Numbered from the stretch's first letter, positions 1-9,666 are shown. The stretch: 64,000 nt of DNA from Planctomycetota bacterium (GCA_021831565.1 JAKBMM010000003.1:20717-84716); one strand, 5' to 3'. Program-made: numbers and translations. Notes: generated from the sequence alone by a model not told the origin.

Positions 1-1439
1 CAGAGACGCGCGGATCGATTCTGATCGCAACGCTGTGGGTGATCATCGCACTGACGGGGCTGGTGCTGGCGCTTTCGGTGCGTACCCGGGCCGACGCCCT
101 GGCCGAAGCCAATCGCGCCGCGGCGATGCAGGCGGCCGCCGCCGAGCGTGGAGCCGAACAGTTTCTCCTGGCCGTCGTCGACCAGAAGATGCAAGACCGG
201 GTCAACGAAGAAACGGATTTTACGAGCAATATTTCGATGCAAGCCCTGCCTATTGGCAACTGTTACGTGTGGGTGATCCGCCCCACCTACAACGACGGTC
301 AGATGTCCAACGCCGACCAGACGTACAGCTACGGTTTGACCGACGAAATGGCTAAGCTGAACCTGAATACAGCGCCGTACAACATACTCCAGTGGTTGCC
401 CGGGATGACGCAGGAAATGGCCGCCTCGATTGTCGTCTGGCGCGGCGGCGCTGATCCGACCGGCACGGGCGCCGGGAATGGTTATTACGAAAGCCTGCCG
501 GACCCGTACCGGGCCAAGGAAGCGCCGTTCGAATCGGTTGACGAACTGTATTTGGTGGAAGGGTTCACCCCTTTCGTGCTTTATGGCTACGATGCGAATC
601 ACAATGGCGTGCTCGATCCGGCTGAGGTACGGGCCATGCAGTCCGGAGGAACCGCCGGCATGCCGACCGCGGTGTTCGGCAATAGCACAGCGGCGAATCG
701 TGGGCTTTTTCCCTTTGTAACCGTATTGCCCCCCGCTGCGGGTGGTGGAATTGGCGGCAACAATCCCAGCACCCAGATCGCCAATGTCAATCCGGTGAAC
801 GAGACACAACTGCGCACCGTGCTCACCAACGTGCTTGGTTCCGCCCGGGCGAACCAGATTCTCCACCGGATTATGAGGCGGCGGGGGCCAACGCGCTTCT
901 CGAACGTCTTTGCTTTCTACTATGCCTCGGGCATGACGCCCGTGGAGTTCACGAAGGTCTATCCACGCCTCACCGCCGGCGGTTCCCTGAAGGTCAACAT
1001 CATGACCGCCCCGGCCCGGGTGCTGGCGTGTTTGCCCGGTCTGCAGAACAACGCCGGCCTGGTTTCGAGCATCTTGGCGCAGCGCCAGGCCCAGTTGCAA
1101 TCAACCACCGATCCAACCAACCTGGCGTGGCTGGTGACCCTGCCGGAACTTCGCGCCGCGCTGATCAATACCCTGGGCAACTACATCACGGGCGCCTCCA
1201 CGGTCTATTCCGCGGACATCGTCGCCGTAACCGCCCACGCGCGGGCGTACGACCGCTGCCGCATCATCATCCAGGCGGGCAACGGTGTGACGACGAATTC
1301 GAAGATCATCTACCGCGAAGATTTAACCAGCGATGGCTGGCCGCTGGATCCGAATATCCGCCAGGCGTTACGCTCCGGCCAGCCGCCGCCGGTGACGCCG
1401 GCGCCCGGCCTGGCGAGGCAAGGATTGGGACCACTGTGA
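1..1439 (+). CDS. gspK: Type II secretion GspK-like minor pseudopilin (5' end outside window)
   Basis: The reading frame is already open at the first base (codons from position 3) and has no start inside the window, so the protein is truncated at its N-terminus by the window edge. What remains begins with the end of a prepilin-like leader followed by a hydrophobic helix (GSILIATLWVIIALTGLVLA), and then about 440 residues of a soluble domain. The segment KLNLNTAPYNILQWLPGM is a helix-hairpin-helix-like stretch of the kind found in GspK proteins (the 'LNLNTA' signature), and a second one occurs near 'SLKVNIMTAPARVLACLPGL'. GspK caps the tip of the type II secretion pseudopilus. The stop codon overlaps the GTG start of the next gene. 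The alternative is a general 'general secretion pathway protein K' relative of unknown substrate; the order of the following genes supports the secretion-cluster assignment. Confidence 0.75.
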   Translation, partial: ETRGSILIATLWVIIALTGLVLALSVRTRADALAEANRAAAMQAAAAERGAEQFLLAVVDQKMQDRVNEETDFTSNISMQALPIGNCYVWVIRPTYNDGQMSNADQTYSYGLTDEMAKLNLNTAPYNILQWLPGMTQEMAASIVVWRGGADPTGTGAGNGYYESLPDPYRAKEAPFESVDELYLVEGFTPFVLYGYDANHNGVLDPAEVRAMQSGGTAGMPTAVFGNSTAANRGLFPFVTVLPPAAGGGIGGNNPSTQIANVNPVNETQLRTVLTNVLGSARANQILHRIMRRRGPTRFSNVFAFYYASGMTPVEFTKVYPRLTAGGSLKVNIMTAPARVLACLPGLQNNAGLVSSILAQRQAQLQSTTDPTNLAWLVTLPELRAALINTLGNYITGASTVYSADIVAVTAHARAYDRCRIIIQAGNGVTTNSKIIYREDLTSDGWPLDPNIRQALRSGQPPPVTPAPGLARQGLGPL

Positions 1440-2830
1440 AGAAGCGTATTGTCAAGAAGGTCCTGGGCTTGGCTTTGGAGACCGACCGTGCCCTTCTGGC
1501 CGAGGTGGCGCCCGGCGCCGGCGGGCGGAGGCAGCTTGCCGCCGTCGCCGAGTTCTTATTTCCACCGGGCGCCGGGTTGACCCAGCCGGCGGCCTTGGGT
1601 GCCGCCTTGGGGGACTTCCTGCGGCAGCACGGTATCGGTACGCGCGACGTGATCATCGGCCTGTCCGCGCGCACGTTGATGACGCGCTATTGTGCCGTGC
1701 CGCCCGCCGCCATCGACATGGCACTGGCCAACCTGCGGCTGCAAGCCGAAAGCGCGTTCGCAACGGATGCTCAAAATGTAACGGTGGACTTCGCCGGCGA
1801 GCTTCCCAGCGGCGCTGCGGCAGCGGGGCTGTTGGTGGCGACGAGCCATACGGTGGTTGCCCAGTGCCGGGAACTGGCGGCGGCGGCACACCTGCGGCTG
1901 CGGGCAGTGACGGCGACCACGCCGGCGCTGGGCGGCGTCACCACCGAGGCGCCGCACGACGTTCTGGTGGTAAACGCGGCGTCAAGCGGGGCGGAACTTT
2001 ATCTAACCCGCGACGGGACGCCGTTGCAACTGCGCTACGTCGCCCTGCCGGCGGAGGAAGAGGCTGCGGTCGTCTCGTTGGCTGCGGAAATCCGGCGGAC
2101 TTTGGCAGGCCATCCGGCGGGTGAGCAGCCTTGGGTCCTGGCGGTTTGGGATGAGCTGCAAGCGCGACGGAATGTTGGCGAGCCGCTGCAAGAACGGCTG
2201 GGGCTGCACGTCGCGACGCCGCGGTTGGACGCGGTGGTGGCCGCCACAGACCGCGAGGCGCCGCGTTTTTCGCCGGCGGTAGCGGTGGCGCTGGCGGGCG
2301 CCGCGGGAACGTTGCCCGTAGATTTTTTGCACTCGCGCCTGGCCCCGCCGCCGGGACGCACCAAACGGCGGAGAATCGCCTGGGCGGCAGCCCTCGGTGT
2401 TACGCTGCTGTTGGCCCTGATCGTCACGGTCTATCACTTGCGGCAGCGCCAGGCGAGTCTGGCGCTCATGCAGGCCAGGCTCGCTGCTTTGCGGCCGCAG
2501 GTCAGGCAGGCGAAGGCGGCGCTCTCCCGCCTGAACGTCGTGCGGAGCTGGCACAGCGGGTCACCGCAATTGCTGGCATGTTTTTCCGCACTGACCAATG
2601 TTTTTCCCGCGGACCACTCCATCTACGCCACCAGCCTGATGCTGCGCCACGCCCGGCTCGATCAGCTTACCGGCAAGGCTATCCGTGAACGGCAGGTGCT
2701 CGATTTGCGTGATCGCATGAACGCGGCCTTGGGTTTTACCGATGTGCGCGTGGTGGACGTACGCGAAGCGGGGCCCACCAGCCGCCAATACGAGTTTTCA
2801 ATTGCGTTTAAGTTTCACGCCCCGGAGTAA
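1436..2830 (+). CDS. GspL/PilM-PilN-like assembly platform protein
   Basis: A 464-residue protein with an N-terminal cytoplasmic actin-like (PilM/GspL) region, one membrane segment at about residues 322-340 (AAALGVTLLLALIVTVYHL) after a basic KRRR stretch, a short coiled coil, and a C-terminal PilN/GspL-like periplasmic domain. In type II secretion GspL connects the cytoplasmic ATPase GspE with the inner-membrane platform. The GTG start at 1436 overlaps the upstream stop (GTGA), which implies translational coupling. The longer open frame upstream of 1436 lies entirely in another gene and was not used. The name is based on domain architecture and gene order (K-L-M-secretin), as primary sequence is poorly conserved in this family. 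Confidence 0.65.
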   Translation: MKKRIVKKVLGLALETDRALLAEVAPGAGGRRQLAAVAEFLFPPGAGLTQPAALGAALGDFLRQHGIGTRDVIIGLSARTLMTRYCAVPPAAIDMALANLRLQAESAFATDAQNVTVDFAGELPSGAAAAGLLVATSHTVVAQCRELAAAAHLRLRAVTATTPALGGVTTEAPHDVLVVNAASSGAELYLTRDGTPLQLRYVALPAEEEAAVVSLAAEIRRTLAGHPAGEQPWVLAVWDELQARRNVGEPLQERLGLHVATPRLDAVVAATDREAPRFSPAVAVALAGAAGTLPVDFLHSRLAPPPGRTKRRRIAWAAALGVTLLLALIVTVYHLRQRQASLALMQARLAALRPQVRQAKAALSRLNVVRSWHSGSPQLLACFSALTNVFPADHSIYATSLMLRHARLDQLTGKAIRERQVLDLRDRMNAALGFTDVRVVDVREAGPTSRQYEFSIAFKFHAPE

Positions 2831-2833
2831 ATT

Positions 2834-3397
2834 GTGGTTCTGACGAAACGTGAAAAAATCATCGCCGCCGTCACATTGGGAATTGTGGCGCTGCTGGTGG
2901 TCGACCGGTACGTGGCGACGCCATATTTCGCGGTGTCGGCCCAACTGCGGCGCCGCACCACCGAAGCCCGTTTGGAGCTGACACGCGATCGGCGGCTTTT
3001 GCAGAACCGCGCGCGGGTGGCCGGCGCGTGGCGCACGCTGCTCGCCGGCGGCCTGAAGACGGACCCGGGCGCGGCGGAAAGCGGGGTGCTCCAGGCATTG
3101 CTGGCTTACGCCCATGATGCCGGCGTAAGCATCCAGTCGCTTAAACCCGACCGCGCAACGCGATCGGGCGACTTCCAACAAATCCGCATACAAGTTGCGG
3201 GCCGCGGCACGACGGCCACCGCAGCGCTGTTCATGTGGCGCATTGAGAAGGCGAAGCTGCCCCTGCGGATCCTCGCAATCCAGTTCGTCCCCAGCCCGGA
3301 GGGAACGGATCACCTGACGTTTCAGATGGATCTCGCCACCCTGGTGCTTACACCAAAGGGGGAGCGAGAGTCCCCGGGCGGGGGGGCGCCATCGTGA
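2834..3397 (+). CDS. GspM/PilO-like inner-membrane protein
   Basis: A 187-residue protein starting with GTG three bases after the previous stop. It has a short basic N-terminus (TKREK), one membrane helix at about residues 9-25 (IIAAVTLGIVALLVVDRY), a helical coiled-coil stretch and a small alpha/beta C-terminal domain. This topology and the position directly after a GspL-like gene are typical of GspM/PilO, the partner of GspL. Sequence alone is not diagnostic. The last codons overlap the start of the next gene. Confidence 0.6.
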   Translation: MVLTKREKIIAAVTLGIVALLVVDRYVATPYFAVSAQLRRRTTEARLELTRDRRLLQNRARVAGAWRTLLAGGLKTDPGAAESGVLQALLAYAHDAGVSIQSLKPDRATRSGDFQQIRIQVAGRGTTATAALFMWRIEKAKLPLRILAIQFVPSPEGTDHLTFQMDLATLVLTPKGERESPGGGAPS

Positions 3398-3921
3398 GCA
3401 GAGGCTTCGCAAGACGATTCACTATGGCCGGTGCGGCGTTGCTGTTGGCCGGCAGCGCCATGGCGTCGGGGCGATCGCGCGTCGTGTTGCCGGCGGCGTA
3501 CCAGGTGCTGGCGCACAAAAGCATTTTTGCGCGCAACCGGGCGGTCTTTTTGGGGCGCCGCGCCGCGGCATCCGCGCCGGCGGCGGCGACACGGCCGGAC
3601 ATTCCTGTGTTTATCGGAGCGCTGCATGGGGGGCGCATGTTTACGGCGTTGCTGGAATGGCCGGCCAGCGGGATGGTCCGTGCGGTGCACGTGCACGATG
3701 TCGTGCCGGGTGCGTATGGCGGGCTGATCACACGGGTTACGCTGCGTGCCCTTGAGATTGTCGGCCCGGGCCAACCGCCCCGGCGGGTTCACTTGGGGGA
3801 AAACCTTAAAGAGGCGGCGCCGATCATGCCGGCAGCTACAGCGCCTGGGGAATCCGGGACGTCCCAGACCCGGGCACTCATCGAAATGATGCGCCGGCGG
3901 CGCCCACAGAAGCTTAAGTAA
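3394..3921 (+). CDS. Small exported protein of the secretion cluster (GspC/PilP-like position)
   Basis: A 175-residue protein with an N-terminal signal-like or anchor segment (MAGAALLLAGSAMASG) and no other membrane helix. The central part (DIPVFIGALHGGRMFTALLE...) reads as a small beta-rich periplasmic domain, followed by a basic C-terminus. Its GTG start overlaps the previous stop and its TAA overlaps an ATG of the secretin frame. By position, between the GspM-like protein and the secretin, it could play the GspC/PilP role of linking the inner-membrane platform to the secretin. That role is inference from gene order; I recognise no family from sequence. Confidence 0.55.
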   Translation: MSRGFARRFTMAGAALLLAGSAMASGRSRVVLPAAYQVLAHKSIFARNRAVFLGRRAAASAPAAATRPDIPVFIGALHGGRMFTALLEWPASGMVRAVHVHDVVPGAYGGLITRVTLRALEIVGPGQPPRRVHLGENLKEAAPIMPAATAPGESGTSQTRALIEMMRRRRPQKLK

Positions 3922-3932
3922 TGGAGTTATGT

Positions 3933-6929
3933 ATGTACGATTGTTTTTCGCAGGTTTCCCTCCGCCGTCCCGCATGGTGGCGCCGTGTGGGATGTTCCAC
4001 CGCTTTGACCTTGAGCCTATGGCTCACCGCCGTCGTCCCGGGCGCAACGACCGTTGTTGCCACGGCGCCCGCGCCCGCCACGGCCCCCGCTCCACCGCCG
4101 GCTGTTTCCGCCCCCTCCCCCGGCCGCTTGCACAGCCTGGTAAGTTTTAATTTCCGCCATGCCCCCGTTGATGCGGTGCTCGATTACCTTTCGCAGGCCT
4201 TTGGTTTCATTGTGCTCAAGAGCGACCACGTCGACGCCCGCGTGACCATCACCAGCATGCGCCCCGTTTCGGCCGGCGCCGCGGTCAATGCGCTGGACGG
4301 CGTGCTTAAGCCGCTGCACTACACGATCATTCGCACCGGCCGCGACTTGCGGATCGTGGCGCTCGACCAGGCCGAGAAGGCCAACGTTCCGGTTCATTAC
4401 GGCGCGGATCCCGCCCGGATCGCCGACACCGACCAGATTATCACCCAGGTGATTCCCATCGAAAGTGTTGACGCCAGCAGGCTGTGCACCAATTTGACGC
4501 CGCTACTAAGTTCCAGCGCGATCGTCACAGCGAACAAGGGGTCCAACACCATCATCATCACCGACACGTCGGCGAATATCCGGCGGATCGTGAAGATCAT
4601 CGCCGACGTGGACCGGCACCGCGCGGCGGCGACGCATATGCGGATCTACCACCTCAAGTATGCCGACGCCGCCAGCACCGCCACGCTCATCAACGCGGTG
4701 TTTAATCCCACCACCAGCACCAATCAGCCCAGCGGGCCGCCGCTGCCGTTGTTCCGCCGTGTGGTGCGCTTCCTTAAGCAGAACCAGCGAAACAATACCG
4801 GAGGCAACCAGATCGGCGGCAAGGTTAACGCTTCCGCGGACGAGCGCACCAACAGCATCGTGGTCACCGGTCCGACCGGAGCCTTGGCGCTGGTTGATCA
4901 AATTGTCAAGCAGATCGACCACCCCGCGGCGATGTTGGATATACGAATGTACCACTTGAAGTACGCCGACGCCGCCAGCACCGCCACGCTTATCAACACG
5001 GTGTTTAATCCCTCCACCAGCACCAATCAGCCCAGCGGGCTGCCACAGCCGCTTTTCCGCCGCGTGGTGAGTTTCATCAAGCGAACTCAGCAAAACAACG
5101 CGGCCGGCAACGGGACCGGCGGTATGGTCAACGCTACCGCGGACGAGCAGACCAACACGATCATTGTCACCGGCTCGGCCGGCGCCCAGGCGCTGGTTGA
5201 TCAAGTTGTCAAGCGGATCGACCACCCCGCGGCAATGTTGGATATGCGGATATACCACTTGAAGAATGCCGACGCCACCGACACCGCCACGCTCATCAAC
5301 GCGGTGTTTAATCCCTCCACCAGCGCCAATCAGCCCAGCGGGCTGCCACAGCCGCTTTTCCGCCGCGTGGTGAGTTTCATCAAGCAAACCCAGCAAAACA
5401 ACGCGGCCGGCAACGGGACCGGCGGTGTGGTCAACGCTACCGCGGACGAGCGGACCAACACGATCATTGTCACCGGCCCGGCCGAAGCACTGGTGCTGGT
5501 CGGCTACATCGTCAAGGAAATCGATTCCAACCCCGCGGCCAAGCAGGTGTTCTTCATTTATCGCCTTAAGAACGCCGAAGCCGCGACCGTCCAATACGTG
5601 CTCAATTCGTTGTTCGGCAACCCAACCTACCCACCGCAGGCCACCCCCGGCATGAGCAACGTCTTCGGCGCGTCGAGTTTTACTTCCAGCTTCGGCGCCT
5701 TCGGCAACTCGCGCGGCGCCACCACTTTCGCCGGCGGACCATTCGGCAGCTTCGCCAATGGCAACAACACCAACCTCGCCGCCGGCGTGAACGGGGTTCC
5801 CACCACCGCCACCAATGCCCTGACCGGCCAAGCCTACATCGTCGCCGATACCAGCACCAATTCGCTGCTGGTGAGCACCAGCCAGAAGTATGCCGCCGCC
5901 GTGAAAGGCATGATTCGGCAGCTTGACCGGCCCGTGCCGCAGGTGCTCATCAAGGTGCTCGTGGCGGAGGTAACGCTTGACAACAGTACCGCCATCGGCA
6001 CGGAATTTTCGATTCTGGATCAGCGCACCAGGCTCGTTCCCACCGGCCAGGTGACCGGGTCGATCGCTCCGAATGGCAGCGTCACCGGCGCCACCGGTAC
6101 GGCGAATGTCACCAACTACGGCACCAGCGGCGGCAGCGCCTTCGGCATCGCCAATGCGGTAACCAGCGCCGCGGCCAACGGTACGCCCAGTGGTCTGGTG
6201 GTTGGGTTGGTCGAAAACAACCTTACCGCCACTTTGCAGGCTCTGGCCCAGAAAAATAAGCTCGACGTGCTCAGCCGCCCGTACATTCTGACCAGCGACA
6301 ACCAGGAAGCCACCATGATGGTCGGTCAGGAAGTGCCGATCATCACCAATTCCACCATCACCACCCAGGGTACAGTGGTCAATACGCCGAGCTACCAGCA
6401 AGTGGGCATCATTCTGGACGTGACGCCGCAAATTAACCCCGACGGCGTCGTCACTCTCAACGTTGCGCCGCAGGTTTCTCAGTTGGAATCGGGCGCCGGC
6501 GTAACTGTGTCCCCCGGCGTGACGGCCCCAATTTTCGACATTCGCCAAGCCCAAAGCCGGGTGGCCGTCAAGAATGGGCAGACGATCGTGATCGGAGGTT
6601 TGATGCAGGATGAGAAAACGCAGACGATCAGCAAGATTCCGCTGCTGGGAGACATTCCCTATATCGGCCCGCTGCTCTTCAGCCGCGCCCAGAATGAAAA
6701 AACGAAGACCGAATTACTCATCTTCCTGACGCCGCATGTGATTCCGCAGCCGGCGGGGCTTAAGGTAATGTCACACGAGGAGGAACGCGGCATGCAGCTT
6801 GTTCCGAAAGCGGTCGGCCCCGGCGTGTTCCAGACGCAGATGAAAGACATGCGGCGCGGCGCTCTCCCCGAGCCGGCCGCGACCCAGGCAACGGAGAACC
6901 CCGTCCATGACATCAAATTATCCCGCTGA
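3933..6929 (+). CDS. gspD: Secretin (GspD family) with tandem N-domain repeats
   Basis: An outer-membrane secretin of about 998 residues. In order it has a signal segment, a Pro/Ala linker, an N0 domain (from about residue 65, FRHAPVDAVLDYLS), an N1-type domain, three almost identical 101-residue N-domain copies, a fourth divergent copy, a Gly/Asn/Ser-rich linker, and the C-terminal secretin core with the typical VGIILDVTPQINPDG, GQTIVIGGLM and KIPLLGDIPYIGPLLF segments. It forms the outer-membrane channel for the secretion cluster. I prefer the ATG at 3933 because GGAG lies six bases upstream; an in-frame ATG at 3921 that overlaps the previous stop would add four residues. At 998 residues it is longer than the usual GspD (about 650-750), and the repeats account for the excess. 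Confidence 0.9.
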   Translation: MYDCFSQVSLRRPAWWRRVGCSTALTLSLWLTAVVPGATTVVATAPAPATAPAPPPAVSAPSPGRLHSLVSFNFRHAPVDAVLDYLSQAFGFIVLKSDHVDARVTITSMRPVSAGAAVNALDGVLKPLHYTIIRTGRDLRIVALDQAEKANVPVHYGADPARIADTDQIITQVIPIESVDASRLCTNLTPLLSSSAIVTANKGSNTIIITDTSANIRRIVKIIADVDRHRAAATHMRIYHLKYADAASTATLINAVFNPTTSTNQPSGPPLPLFRRVVRFLKQNQRNNTGGNQIGGKVNASADERTNSIVVTGPTGALALVDQIVKQIDHPAAMLDIRMYHLKYADAASTATLINTVFNPSTSTNQPSGLPQPLFRRVVSFIKRTQQNNAAGNGTGGMVNATADEQTNTIIVTGSAGAQALVDQVVKRIDHPAAMLDMRIYHLKNADATDTATLINAVFNPSTSANQPSGLPQPLFRRVVSFIKQTQQNNAAGNGTGGVVNATADERTNTIIVTGPAEALVLVGYIVKEIDSNPAAKQVFFIYRLKNAEAATVQYVLNSLFGNPTYPPQATPGMSNVFGASSFTSSFGAFGNSRGATTFAGGPFGSFANGNNTNLAAGVNGVPTTATNALTGQAYIVADTSTNSLLVSTSQKYAAAVKGMIRQLDRPVPQVLIKVLVAEVTLDNSTAIGTEFSILDQRTRLVPTGQVTGSIAPNGSVTGATGTANVTNYGTSGGSAFGIANAVTSAAANGTPSGLVVGLVENNLTATLQALAQKNKLDVLSRPYILTSDNQEATMMVGQEVPIITNSTITTQGTVVNTPSYQQVGIILDVTPQINPDGVVTLNVAPQVSQLESGAGVTVSPGVTAPIFDIRQAQSRVAVKNGQTIVIGGLMQDEKTQTISKIPLLGDIPYIGPLLFSRAQNEKTKTELLIFLTPHVIPQPAGLKVMSHEEERGMQLVPKAVGPGVFQTQMKDMRRGALPEPAATQATENPVHDIKLSR
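4638..5546 (+). repeat. Three tandem 303-bp in-frame repeats within the secretin gene
   Basis: Copies start at 4638, 4941 and 5244, each exactly 303 bp (101 codons). They begin with an RIYHLK/RMYHLK motif and contain FNPxTSxNQPSG, FRRVV and TNxIxVTG. Copies two and three are nearly identical at DNA level, and a fourth, diverged copy starts at 5547 (VFFIYRLKNAE). This is recent duplication of one secretin N-domain. Confidence 0.9.
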
Positions 6930-7449
6930 CGCTGCGTCGAAAATGGGCCGCGCTGCGCTCGTCGCGTTAAGTTTGTTGCTGGCGGTTCTAACCGCCGGAT
7001 GCGAAACGACGACCACCCGGCTGTATCCGCCGGGCGTGAATGCGGGCCGCCGGGCGGCTCTTAATCCGGACGCCCTGCGATTGCAAACTATCTCCGGCGC
7101 ACTACTGCTATACTTCCAGCAACACCACCGCCTCCCCGAATCTCTCGGTGAATTGACGCCTCTGAATCCTGGCGGGTCTGGACCTCCGCTAAAGTTCACC
7201 TGCCCCACCACCGGCCGGCCTTACATATACGCACCCGCGGCAATCCCGGGCGATCCAGCCCACCGCTGGCTGCTCGTCTACGACCCCGCGCCGGTGCATG
7301 GACGCCGCTGGGTGATTCTGGGCCAGCCGCCGCTAGGCCGCCAACCGGTTATGATGTGGGTGGTTTCTCTGGACGAGGCCGCGTTTGAGCGACTCCGACG
7401 CGCCACGACGCAACCACACCGCGGTCTGACGCCCCCGCCCCGCCCTTGA
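6907..7449 (+). CDS. Secretion-cluster lipoprotein of unknown function
   Basis: A 180-residue protein with a signal peptide ending in a lipobox (LTAGC, Cys at about residue 32). The first 23 bases overlap the end of the secretin gene. The mature part includes a helix resembling the C-terminal 'major pseudopilin' region (LRLQTISGALLLYFQQHHRLPESLGEL, then a segment like CPTTGRPYIY), a pattern common in planctomycete pseudopilin-like and DUF1559-type proteins. It may be a pilotin-like or periplasmic partner of the secretin; this is inferred only from coupling to that gene. Confidence 0.6.
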   Translation: MTSNYPADAASKMGRAALVALSLLLAVLTAGCETTTTRLYPPGVNAGRRAALNPDALRLQTISGALLLYFQQHHRLPESLGELTPLNPGGSGPPLKFTCPTTGRPYIYAPAAIPGDPAHRWLLVYDPAPVHGRRWVILGQPPLGRQPVMMWVVSLDEAAFERLRRATTQPHRGLTPPPRP

Positions 7450-7657
7450 ATGCCACACCGTTATTTTCGGAGCAACTACATCGAACGGCCGCGGCGGACC
7501 CGGCGCAAAACCCGCTTCCACTTGCGGTGACACGCTGTTGCAACACCCGAAGAAAAGTGGAAAATTCTTTCCTGGTGTTCAACTTGGGTTAGAGCGTGTG
7601 TGAGGAGACGGCGGCCGCGCTATCGTTTTCCGCGCGCTCTTAGACGAGAAAATATGT

Positions 7658-9139
7658 ATGACGAAGCAAAGCTACATTGCCGTGGATCTGGGCGCGGAAT
7701 CGGGGCGGGTTATGTTGGCCGCCGTGGACGCGTCCGGCGTGTTTCTTCGGGAGATGCATCGGTTTACCAATGGTCCGGTTCGCGTCGGCCCCACACTTTA
7801 TTGGGATGTGTTGCGCCTGTGGAATGAAATTAAGGTCGGTCTCGCCAAAGCCATCGCCGACAATCCCGATATCGCCGGTGTCGGCGTGGACACGTGGGGC
7901 GTTGATTTCGGCCTGCTGGATGAATATGGCCAACTGATAGGTAATCCCGTTCACTACCGCGACGCGCGCACCGAAGGCGTGTCCGGAGAATTTTTTACCC
8001 GCCTGGCCCATGAAAAAGTTTACGGCCTCACCGGCATACAAACACTCCCCTTCAACACTCTTTTCCAACTGGTCGCCCTGACCCGTCGGAACCCCGGCGC
8101 CCTGGCTGGCGCCCGCCATCTGCTTTTCATTCCCGATCTGCTGGTCTATTGGCTTTGCGGGCGAATGGTCAATGAATACACCATCGCAAGCACATCCCAG
8201 ATGCTCCACGCCCATACCCGGCGCTGGGCGCCGGAAATTCTCGCCGCCATTCCGGCGCCCGTCTGGCTTTTTCCCGAAATCGTTATGCCCGGAACGGTGC
8301 TTGGCCCCATCGCCGACGATGTCGTGGCCCTGCCGAAGCACACAAACCGTGTCATTCCCGTCATCGCCGTCGGTTCGCACGATACCGCCAGCGCCGTGGC
8401 CGCCGTACCGGCCGCGGGCGAAGACTGGCTCTTTCTTTCCAGCGGCACCTGGAGCTTGCTGGGAGTGGAAGTTTGCCAACCCGTGCTTTCGCCCAAGGCG
8501 GCGCAATACAATTTCACCAACGAAGGGGGTGTGGAAGGCCGGATCCGTCTGCTCAAAAATATCGCCGGTCTCTGGCCTTTGCAGGAATGTCGCCGCGCCT
8601 GGGCCGAGCAGGGCCGGGAATTTGACTATCAAACGTTGCTGCGGTTGGCGCGGGAGGAACCTGCGCGCAGCGCGCTGTTGAATCTCGATGACGCGGCCAT
8701 GCTTTCCCCCGGCGATATGCCCCGGAAAATAGTCGAACAGTGCCGCCGCACCGGCCAGAGCGTGCCGGAAACTCCCGGTCGTTTCACCCGCGTCATACTC
8801 GAGAGCCTTGCGGCGCGCTACGCCCGCGTCAAGGACATGCTCACGGATGTCACGGGCCGCGGGTTCAAGAGACTGCACATTGTCGGCGGCGGTTCGCAAA
8901 ATGAATTGCTCAACCAGATGACCGCCGACGCCACCGGCCTGGAGGTTCACGCCGGACCGGTCGAAGCCACCGCCATCGGCAATGTGCTGGCGCAGGCCCT
9001 GGCCACCGGCCAGATTCCCTCGCTGGCCGCCGGTCGGGAATTGGTCGCCAAAACCGCCTTGATTCGCGTTTACCAACCGCGCGAAACCGACCGCTGGCAA
9101 AACTGGGCCGCGACCATGGCACGGCGGGAACCATTATGA
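7658..9139 (+). CDS. rhaB: Rhamnulokinase (FGGY sugar kinase)
   Basis: A 493-residue FGGY-family kinase that phosphorylates L-rhamnulose with ATP. The N-terminal nucleotide-fold signature (VDLGAESGRVM, residues 9-19) is characteristic of the RhaB branch. It also has GVDTWGVDFGLLD, the second-domain SSGTWSLLGVE, and the ATP-binding HIVGGGSQNELLNQMTADATG near residue 410. The length is normal for the family. The ATG at 7658 is used; the gene is followed, with an ATGA overlap, by shikimate kinase. No isomerase, aldolase or rhamnosidase gene lies nearby, so the rhamnose pathway must be completed elsewhere. Confidence 0.9.
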   Translation: MTKQSYIAVDLGAESGRVMLAAVDASGVFLREMHRFTNGPVRVGPTLYWDVLRLWNEIKVGLAKAIADNPDIAGVGVDTWGVDFGLLDEYGQLIGNPVHYRDARTEGVSGEFFTRLAHEKVYGLTGIQTLPFNTLFQLVALTRRNPGALAGARHLLFIPDLLVYWLCGRMVNEYTIASTSQMLHAHTRRWAPEILAAIPAPVWLFPEIVMPGTVLGPIADDVVALPKHTNRVIPVIAVGSHDTASAVAAVPAAGEDWLFLSSGTWSLLGVEVCQPVLSPKAAQYNFTNEGGVEGRIRLLKNIAGLWPLQECRRAWAEQGREFDYQTLLRLAREEPARSALLNLDDAAMLSPGDMPRKIVEQCRRTGQSVPETPGRFTRVILESLAARYARVKDMLTDVTGRGFKRLHIVGGGSQNELLNQMTADATGLEVHAGPVEATAIGNVLAQALATGQIPSLAAGRELVAKTALIRVYQPRETDRWQNWAATMARREPL

Positions 9140-9666
9140 ACATTGTTCTGATCGGCTATCGCGGTTGCGGCAAATCCACCATCGGCAAACTGCTCGCCGC
9201 CCGGTTGGGGCTGGCCTTCGTTGACACCGACGAATTAATCAGTGAACGAGCCGGCAAGACCATAAAGGAAATCTTCGATCAGGCGGGGGAAGCCGGTTTC
9301 CGGGAACTGGAGGCGGCCGTTGTCGCCGATGTCGCCGCGCGCGACAACACCGTCATCGCCGCCGGTGGCGGGGTGGTGCTGGGATCGGAAAATATCGCGC
9401 TGCTCAAACGACGCGGCAAGCTGATATGGCTCCAAGCCACGCCGGAGGTTCTCTGGCGGCGCATTCAGGCCGATCAACAGACCGTGCGGACGCGGCCGAA
9501 TCTCACAACCGCGGGCGGCTTGGCCGAAGTTCAACATCTGCTGGCTCTTCGCGCGCCGCTGTATCGGCAAGCCGCCGACATCACCGTGGATGTTTCCTCC
9601 CTGGATGTGGAACATGCCGCGCTCCACATCGGGCGCGTGTGGCGCTCTTGGACGAGAGCGTTATAA
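9136..9666 (+). CDS. aroK: Shikimate kinase
   Basis: A 176-residue P-loop kinase that phosphorylates the 3-hydroxyl of shikimate in chorismate biosynthesis. It shows the Walker A motif GYRGCGKSTIGK (residues 7-18), the shikimate-binding FVDTDELI with the paired aspartates, the AAGGGVVL loop and the lid RTRPNL. Its start overlaps the rhamnulokinase stop by four bases, so the two unrelated genes are probably co-translated. The length is normal. Confidence 0.93.
   Translation: MNIVLIGYRGCGKSTIGKLLAARLGLAFVDTDELISERAGKTIKEIFDQAGEAGFRELEAAVVADVAARDNTVIAAGGGVVLGSENIALLKRRGKLIWLQATPEVLWRRIQADQQTVRTRPNLTTAGGLAEVQHLLALRAPLYRQAADITVDVSSLDVEHAALHIGRVWRSWTRAL

Noticed and set aside
4506..6554. 682-codon open frame on the minus strand
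   Set aside because: It is antisense to the secretin gene and its sequence is His/Gly/Ala-rich and without any domain; a high-GC shadow.
7640..9100. 486-codon minus-strand frame opposite rhaB
   Set aside because: It mirrors rhamnulokinase; no motif or ribosome binding site.
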